Shown piece by piece: positions 34,750 to 44,100 of a DNA stretch of 64,000 nucleotides (positions are counted from its first letter, which is position 1; every line of letters begins with the position of its first letter). This DNA is from Talinum fruticosum (taxonomy: Eukaryota > Streptophyta > Magnoliopsida > Caryophyllales > Talinaceae): the NCBI GenBank assembly GCA_021018815.1, contig JAITYX010000104.1, forward strand, positions 891,501 to 955,500, written 5' to 3'. The translations under genes were made by a program, and so were the position numbers. Below the pieces are notes generated by a model, which worked only from the letters and a program-made list of their open reading frames with translations, did no database searches and was not told where the DNA came from.

Positions 34750-37700
34750 TTGTTTGACAGTGAGTACGTGTAAGTCGCCCTCTTTTTTTTTTTTTTTTTT
34801 TTTTCTGTTTGTGCTATTTTTTCTTTTTTCTGCTTGTTCTTTTGGTGAAAATCGTAACGAAGTCATTATGTTATCATAATCTAAGACTTTTGTGGTATGT
34901 TTCGTACTTACAATGATATCTAATCACTTATTTGATGTCATCATCTAGCTTATTCGAGAAAAATTATTGCTTGATAATTATTTTCAAGCATTTTTTAGTA
35001 AAAGTGTGCCTCGTTCTGCAAAGCTGAACCTTTGCGCTTTCTAGAGCTTTTTCAAACTATGGTTCATAGCTTGTCAAACTCTTGCATCTAGAGCAATCTC
35101 CTTGAATGCAGCTGTGTATGGATGTGATTTAGGTTGTATTCTTTCTGTTACCATGCTTTATTTAGAGTGTCAAGTATGTGATGCCAGTGCATTCCCATGT
35201 AATTGTGTTTCTCTATAAGGTTGTTTCTTTTTGTGCCTCAATGACTGATCCTACAAAACTTCTCCATTGCTATGGAACTGTTCTGTTTGTTGACAGAGAA
35301 GGAATGCAAACACCTATTTGTAGCCAAGATTCCAAGGTCATATATCCCGCGATCAATCACTCCACCTCCGTCATTACCTAAAGGTTAGACTTTCTATTCT
35401 GCATAGCTGCTGTGATTTGTTGTTAGTGCTTTATTCGAAACACCTCTGTCCTTAAATATTACTACACTTGTCTAATTGACAGCAACAAAGAAGAGTGAAC
35501 AGCAAGCAGAGCACAATGGCAAACCATATATCAGAGCTAGTTCTATCCCTAGGCCACGTGCTGTCATGTCTAGCCCTGGTAAATTATACTGACACTTCAA
35601 GTAATTGTGTGATTTTTATTTGATTACTATTCACTTCTGTTGACTGTAATAGAATCTGTTGAGATGGATGTCTGTTGAATTGTGAATCACTTGGTAAAAG
35701 ACAGCTAATCAAAGGATTTTGTGCGTCTTTGTGTTGGGACTTTGTTCATGACTTATTGCCCTGACATTCTGATAATATTAATGTAAGAAATATGCTGATG
35801 TGGAGTTGAAATAATCCGTGTCTGAAAGTGACAAATTGAACCCAATGGTTACCTGGAATCTTGCCTAATGCCTAGTATAGGGGTGGGAAAAAGGCATATG
35901 TTTCCATTCGGAACCTAGATCTGGAAGTTTTGGTAGCATACTATACCAGAAGATAAGTATTATATGATAATTTGGAAAGATATTTGCTTTAATCCAATAA
36001 ATGAAAATGCTGAAGAAATATTGCCCAATGAATATAAAAGTAGTATCAAATGTATTGTTGTATAACCAGGCAAAAGCATAGACACTATAACATTCGTGCT
36101 CCATCCAAGCATATTTCAACCTTCATCCTATCTCTTCTTAGAATTTTTCCTTGGCATGGTGGGTTATAGCTGTTTAAACATGAGATGAAGACAAATATTA
36201 ATGTCTTAATTGGAGACATGTAGAATTATTGCTTCTAAATATATCCCTCCTATAGTGAGTTAGTATTTCTATATCATACTTGTACCCGCTCACTGGGTGG
36301 AGAACATCCAATGATTAGATATAGGTTATCTTATAGGAGGTATAAATCTGACCACCATGGCAACTTCCCCTTTTATATCTGGAAGCACCAGAGAAACACA
36401 AGGAGATCATCATTATCATGTGAATCTGGGTGGTACACGTGGCAATCATTTATATCTTAACCAATATATGTCGTTGATCAAATTTACCTAGAATATTCTA
36501 ATTCCAGTCCTGGTTATAAATCTGGGCAACCTGCATCTTAACATCATAACTGTGAGGCCTAAATTAGGATAAATAAATAATGAACACTGATCCTTGCCAT
36601 GATTGACCATGTAAGCAATTCATAATGTTGGCAACTGTAGTGTTGAGTCTTGGATAGAAGATATCCATTTGTATTTAGATCTATGCAAAAAGAAAGTTGT
36701 CATGATGTAAGGAAACTTTATGCTAGCCTCGAGTTTTGATGACGAAATTATAACCTTCTATTTTGAAAGTCCTAAGGTAACTCTTCATATTTTACTAATT
36801 TGAATAGGTTGAGCTGTTTGTGTTATGGAATGAAACTTACATTGTTTTCAAGACCCATTTTTTGTTAGCCAATCACCTGGATGTCTTTAATAGATCTAGA
36901 GCCAGATCTGAACAAAATCATTGTAATATGTCAAAAAACCGAATAAACGTGGGGAAAATGTGGGATCATTTAGTCACAACTCACAAGCGTCTTTGTGTTT
37001 GGTATAAGTGAATCTAAGACAGGTTGACATTCAATCATGCACAGCCATATTGGCAAACATTTGTTATAGAAGAAAGACATAACTTCAAGGAAACTTAAAT
37101 CGATCTGTGGGTACAAACATGCTGTAGTCTCTGGTTGTTAAACACGCCATCCCAAACTACTGTTTAAATACCGATTAGCGTCTTTGTGTTTGGTATAAGT
37201 GAAGCTAAGACAGGTTGATATTCAATCATGCACAGCCATATTGGCAAACATTTGTTTTAGAAGAAAGACATAACTTCAAGGAAACTTGAATCGATCTGAG
37301 GGTACAACCATGCTGTAGTCTCTGGCTGTTAAACACGCCATCCCAAACTACTTGTTTAAATACCGATTTTAGCATGTAGTTGGTGTTTGTCCATTACTGT
37401 TTGCTTCGGATTAACCAACCATCCCAAGTTCTGGCACTTTGTCTACTGCTGTTGGGAAAGCTGTTAATATCAAACTGAGTGGGTTTCCATGGGTAATAGA
37501 CATTTAGGTTACCCCAGGTATTTGACATTACTTGTTTAGACCCTCAGTTATCTGACTTAATGTTTTAGTGTCCTGACCTATGTATTCAGTTGTAATTTGG
37601 TACTAATGACCAGTATACCTTATACTTAATATTTCACTTTTCTTTAGTTCAAAAGAAAATCTAAAGCTTATGCCACCTTTACTACCACCACATAACCACC

Positions 37701-40700
37701 CCAGCAACCGCCCATTGTGCCACTGGCGAACTTCCAGATGGTTGGAAACCCCACCACAAAATCACCGCCGCTGGAGAGTCTACTAGTAATCTTGGTGCAC
37801 CATTCTCTCTCCTTGTGTCTACTCCTTCTTCCACCTTTGTCCCTCACTTTTATTTCTACGCCTTTCCCTAATTTGCAAATTTGTTTTTTCCATCCAACAT
37901 TGACCAATAAAAAACTACTCAATGATACCTCCACTTTTTGTGCAACTGTTTTTAGGATCCCACTTATCAAAAATGATTATGAGTTACCTTCTCTTATAAT
38001 AATAATAAATTTTTAGGACCCTTCTTTCATTTTTTTATCGAAGACTCTTATTTCATATTAAAAGCATAATTATCCTTCATTAAAGTAAAGAATTTAAAAA
38101 TAAATTAAATACAAAAACATAATGAAATGATTTAAACAATAATATATCTATCAAAAAAATAATATAAAAAATAATAAAGTAATTTAGCAAAATCTTTATA
38201 AAAATTTGGAAAATTACTTTATTATATTTTTACATTTTGTTTCATTTCATTATGTTTTTGTATTTAGTTTATTTTGAAATTTTTTACTTTAATGAAGGAC
38301 AATTACGTCTTTTAACATAAAATAAGGGTGTTTTATAAAAAATGAGATAAGGATCCTAAAAATTTATTATATTAAAAACATAAGGTACCACATAATTATT
38401 TTTAATAAGTTGACGTCTTGAAAATAGTTGTACCAAAAGTTGTACCACATAATCATTTGATCTAGTGAAAATAAAACCAAAAAAACAAAGTAAAACCTAG
38501 GGATAACAATGGAATAGTTGTACCAAAAGTTGTACCACATAATCATTTGATCTAGTGAAAATAAAACCAAAAAAACAAAGTAAAACCTAGGGATAACAAT
38601 GGAGCGGAGATTCCCAACCTCGCTGGCGTGGCCCACCCCGAAATGCAAAAATCCCTACCCTGAACGCCAACGGGTTCGGGGAAAAATCTGTCCCCGCCTG
38701 GAATAGCCCGTTCCCCTTTTTTAATATTTTTTTCTAATTTCGTAATATTACCTATGTTGTGAAGGGCACTTTAGACATTTTGTGCTATTTGTACCCTAGG
38801 TATAAAAGCCAACCCTTTACCTCGAGCCCCCACAGTACTCAATCCCCCTCTCTCTCCTCTCTACTTTCTCCGCCCTCCCTTCTCTCTCCTCCCCACCCCT
38901 CACTCCTCTCCACCGTTTCTCTCCTCTCGCCCCTTTTTACCTCTTTGAACTTTGAAGTTCCTTCAAGAATGAATATGAACTATGAACTATGTTAATCTAT
39001 CGATAGTTCTCAACTTCCCACCCCGTCCGCTTCGCCGCTCCGTCATCAGCACCACACCGCGGTGGCGCTACCAAGCGGTGCATACTCGAGGATGAAATCA
39101 ACTCCTCCAAACCGTGGTGTATTTTTAATTATTCAGTTATTTTTTTCTGATTTGTGGAGATGTGATGTTTTAGATATATTTTTGGCCTGAATTGTAAGTG
39201 AAAATAGATTAACTTTTGACAATTGTGCATTTTATTTGAGTTATTCTACTGGGGAATCGGGGACCCGCAGGGGCCGCGGAGCAGCTTCTCCCTCGAACTG
39301 GGGACAGGGCAGAGGTTGGGCAGCGGGGACGGGGACGGGGCGGGGACGGGGACAGTGACAGCACTCCCCAGCCCCGACCCACCCCGTTGCCATCCACAGT
39401 AAAACCTCATAAGTGGGTTCTCAAATTGGGCAAGGGGTTATGGGTAAGAGTCGGCCCATTAATGTAAACAGTCGGGGCGGGTAAGCACAAAAGGTAAATG
39501 GGCTGGACCAGGTGGTGGGCCACCCGACCCTGACCGCCCACAACCCGCCCAAGAGTGACTGTTTCACGTGACATTAAGACAAATAAAGAAAATAGTCCTT
39601 GTAATGATGACCTCCAATCTGTGTAATTTCAAGGCATACTATAGTTTCCATTGGGAGAATCCATATCACAACCAAACAAAATCTAGAGATGACAACAATG
39701 AGATGATACCTTAACACTCAATTGTCTAGGATCAGGATGATCAATGGAATAGAAGATCGAACACCACTAGAATGAAAGAGCTGTAGTCTAACAAACGCAT
39801 TATTTTTTATATTGCAGGAGTACAGTAGCAAAGGAAAATAACAGACAAAATACAAAGCAGTACCATCATAATCACTAATTGCATTCTGTTAATTAAATTA
39901 ACTCAAGTCTGCAATATAAGTTTTGCTCAGAATTATTTTCAGCCAATTTCCAGATAACAGGAATCAAAAAAACAAAAGGTCTTTGATTGAATTTAGCTCA
40001 GAAGCTTTGCTACAATGTAAAACATACAAAGCTTCTGTGTAACTCAACAAATATTCAGTTAGATTATGAAAATGGGCATGGCATAAGAGACTAAAATGAA
40101 TCTCTCTATATTGGCCTTCAAGGATTTAAATATGTTTGACTTGTGCATACATCCTCAACTCAAAGCTCCTCTTCTGAACTGCAATTCAGATAGGCATTCC
40201 AGAGGAACAAACACATCACAGATTCTGCAAGTATAATAAATAACTAACTGAGAATTGAAAAGAACTTGAGAAATATGCTTTAAATAGTGGGAATGAACCA
40301 AACTAAAAAGAAGGGAAATAAGGACTGCATGAAAAAATGAACGAAAGAAACAAAAAAAGAAAAATTGGAAAAATTTCTAGTTTGACTTTGTTCTCGGAAC
40401 TGGATTCTAAGCATCAAAAAAATTAAAGCCAAATAAGGTCACAATAGATTCCCAGAGCATCAATCTTTCTAAAGTGACCCATCACAGAAATATTTCAGCA
40501 GATAAATATGTCAGAAATTCAATGCAAACTCTAAGATTCATCAAACTAATTGTTGATGATGTCAAGATTCACAAGTTCAGCTGAAAGATACCACTGATTA
40601 TAAAGAATGAAAAAGCATGATCAAACAACAAAGAAATCCATTCTCCTTGAAACCAACAGAAAGATTTTGGAGAAAGAAACACAAATATGCCAACTCATAT

Positions 40701-41095
40701 TAACCGAATACAACAATCAATTACTCTGCAATTGCCAAAAAGACCTAAAATTGGCAATTAAACAGACATGTTATGTTCAGCCGTAGACAAACAAAAACCC
40801 TGCCAATTCTGGCTCCAGCCATATGATGTTCCTTTTAGGTACTATACTACTATAGGCAATACCCTAATTGTGAGAAGAAAGGCCAACAGAGAACCCTAAA
40901 GCACCACAAACCCTTTCATAATCAACACCTGGAAAGGGGAAAATCATGCACAATTTAGAAAATTTGTCCTACAACAACCAAAACCCAATAATCTATGCAA
41001 AGGATAGGGAAAAAAGCACCATTTTGATGAAAATTTACAATCAAATGAGAAGAAATATAGTACCTGGATCCAACAGAAATGGCGTTTGTCTCGTT

Positions 41096-41130
<35 letters not shown>

Positions 41131-44100
41131 TGCTAAAGCAGATTTGCATAAGAGCTTTTCGAGGGAGAGATCAAGGTGGCGGTAGAGAGAGAGAGTGCTG
41201 AGAGAGAAAATGAAGTGAAGCCACTGACCCGGATGCATTTCCTGTTTCTATGCGGCCCATTAATGACCTGCATCTGACCCTTTTTGACCCCGTTTTTAGG
41301 CGGCCCGTTAAGCACTGACCCTTCTAAAAATTGAATGGGCCTTGACCCTTTTTTACTTATCTTGACCCTAGAAGCCCATAGGGCCCTCGTCCCGTCGCCC
41401 AACTTTAGTTAAGGGGTTTTTGTATTTGGTTATTTTTGTTGAGCTTGACTGCATAAGCTTGATTTTTGTGAAAAACCCAATTTCAACAGTTGAAGGGCAT
41501 GTTTGCCTCGACATGAGAAGCTCCATTGGAGAAACTGATGGAGATTTCATTTGTGCTATCCTTAATTGATTACCTCCTGAGAAATGTGATTATAGTGCTT
41601 GTACCTGGGGCCATTCATTTGTCCTTAATTTGGTAAAAACATTATTCATCTTGCTCTTTTTATTTCCTTTTTGGCGTAATATTCATCTTGCTCTTTTTTG
41701 TTAGTCAAATCGTGTATTTTTGAAAAATGCAAGCTTTAGGCTCTTTTAAGCTCCCTCTCAAGCCTCATCCCCGTCTTCAACCTCTCTTTCTCTCTCTTCT
41801 CTCCATCCCTTCCTTTAAATCCATAAACCCCAAAAAAAAAACAAAGGGGGCCATTTACAAGGGGTTTCATGGTGCTAGATGTTTCTATGCTTGATGGAGA
41901 AAGGGATTAAGGGAGAAGAGAAGAGAGAAGAGGGAATGAAGGGTCCAGGAGGAGCAATAAGGCTGCACCATCACCATTGATGAACATGAAAGTGGTCGGC
42001 AACCTTGGTGGTGGATTTTCTCCAGTCACCAGGGAGTCCAATGGTGCTAAACACAGTGGCTGAGTGGTTTGTGTGGTGGTGGGTACAGTGGAGTGGTGTG
42101 AATGGTAAGGTTTTTTGATAAAAAGGAAAATGAAAATTAAAGAAGGGTAAAATGGTCATTATGGGAAAATTATAACTAAATGCATAGCTGAGGGTACTAG
42201 AAAATTATATCAGATAACTGAGGGTCTAAAAAGTTAATCTCGAATACCTCAGAGTACCTAAATGTCAATTACCCTTTGGAAACTGATCTGATGGTGCCGT
42301 TCAGAAAGGAAGAAACTGCTTTCTTTGTTCTCAGCACAAGAAACAACCAAAATTAGTATCATCTTGTCAAATAGGCTGGACTAGCTGAATCAACTTCTAG
42401 TTTTGGTCAAATCAGCCTGCAGTAGTAATGTAATGCGGCCAGTAAGTTCTAAAGAAATGAGAAGATAAAGGGTGAATTTTGGGCTCACATCTCACAAGTA
42501 ATGCCTTCTAAAGTGCTATTTAACATGCTAGTTATGCAACTTGTCTACTCGAAACTCATTAACTGTATATAAACTTTTTTGATATTCAGTGTTCATATTC
42601 CCTTTTACTGGAGCAGCTGTCTAGCCAGACCACGAAGTTATAATGTCACCGCTGTTTCCTTTCTGTAAACTTTATACATGTAATTTTCCTGCTTTCTGTC
42701 TGTTCCCTTCCCTTTTACAAAGGGGTTTCTATTTTTACTTCTGAATGTCAAAGCCCCTGACCCAAATCTATGCTTGAGGGGTGGAAAAGGTGATGGTCAC
42801 ATACTATTGCCACAAGATGATTAAAATTACGATCCAAATTGTACAATTGTACGATCCTACAATCCAAAAATGACAAGCGATCCGACTCATGCTAGGATCA
42901 TTGTCATGTTAAAATCATACCAGGAATCGTACTAGGATCAGTTAGAATCGTTCGGCTCCTAATTTCAACTCAATCAAGTCAAAATCAGTTCGAATCAAAT
43001 CATAATTGGTTAGATTCGTACTAGAATTAGGTATGATCATTGCGTTTTGTTGGTTTTATTCACTGATATAAAGTTGAAAGATGATATTTTTCCTTTATTC
43101 GTAGAATCTTATGATGCTCGATCCGGTCCTACGATCCTAACCCTAAGTCCCCCAATCAATCATGACTAGAATTCCGATTCTAACAGCCTTGATAGGCCAA
43201 TTATTTCTATTTCCTAGTCATCAAGCACCTAAGAATTAGAGTTACTATCACAAATTAGAAGCACTAAACAAATGGGCATGTTCTATGTCGTTGTGGTGGT
43301 TCATCGCCATTGTGTTGTGGAAGCAAGGAAAGGTAGTTAGTGTCAAAAGTTGTTTCAGTTCAAGGAAGTTTTGGAGATGGAAGATATTATTCAATATGAG
43401 AGCCCTTCTTACATGGAGAACTAACATTATTCCACTGTATGTTTTGGACCAAATGAACAAAATAATTCCTTGTTTGTAGTCATCTGGTTTGTGATTTTTT
43501 TTTTTTTTTTTGGGAAAAGAATTGTCCTTACTTTCCCAAATATAGATGATTAGAAGGGTGATGCTTCTACAAATCAGCAAGCAATAAAGCCACCCCACCT
43601 GTTTACATGCAAATGTCCTCTAATACAGAAGGTGATATGAATATGTGAAATAATAGCATGACTTGATCTAAATTCCAACTGATGCTTTCTGAGGTTTCTC
43701 TCCTCCAAATTTCATACAAAGCTGCTGCAAGAACAGCTCTTGTCCATTTGCATTGTTGAGAATTGCCTCTGCATTAATTGGAGTACCCTTTGATATCCTT
43801 TCGAAAGTTCCAGGTCCTGGGCTATTGCTTAGACCATAGCAGCATAGCCTTCCACACTTCATTTGTAACAGGACAAAGGAAGAAAAGGTGTGAGACACAA
43901 TCAGCGCCAATCTCAGAACAAAGTACACGTGAACCATCAGCCAAAATGCCACTACATCTCAGAAAAACCCATCTTCAATCTGTTTTGCATAGCAAACCAC
44001 ATGATAAATTTATTATGTTCCACCCCCAGCTCTTCCAGCAGTTTTCCACCGAAAAAACATTATGGTGAGAAGCACAAAAAGGATTTTGACACTTCTGAAC

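Larger units (their letters stand above)
37491..42274. mobile_element. Mutator-like element with long terminal inverted repeats
   Basis: The left end gggtaatagacatttaggt (37491 on) aligns with the complement of the right end (gggtaattgacatttaggt, ending at 42274) for at least 135 bp at roughly 75-80%. It includes a shared tagaccctcagttatctga block. Weaker CCACC-rich similarity continues inward to about 37780 and 41960. Long TIRs starting GGGTAA are common in plant Mutator-like elements. No 9-bp target duplication is visible; the inverted similarity continues into gtttcca at both sides. No transposase is present inside. The interior holds other inserted elements and a possible small gene, so it could be a gene-carrying (Pack-MULE-like) copy. 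Confidence 0.6.

Noticed and set aside
34561..34879. Proteins with long Ser-Leu or Arg-Glu repeats
   Set aside because: Translations of the TC microsatellite and poly-T tract inside a MITE.
37482..42283. A 9-bp target duplication of the Mutator-like element
   Set aside because: Flanks ggtttccat and tttggaaac are inverted, not direct, so they extend the inverted repeat and do not prove a duplication.
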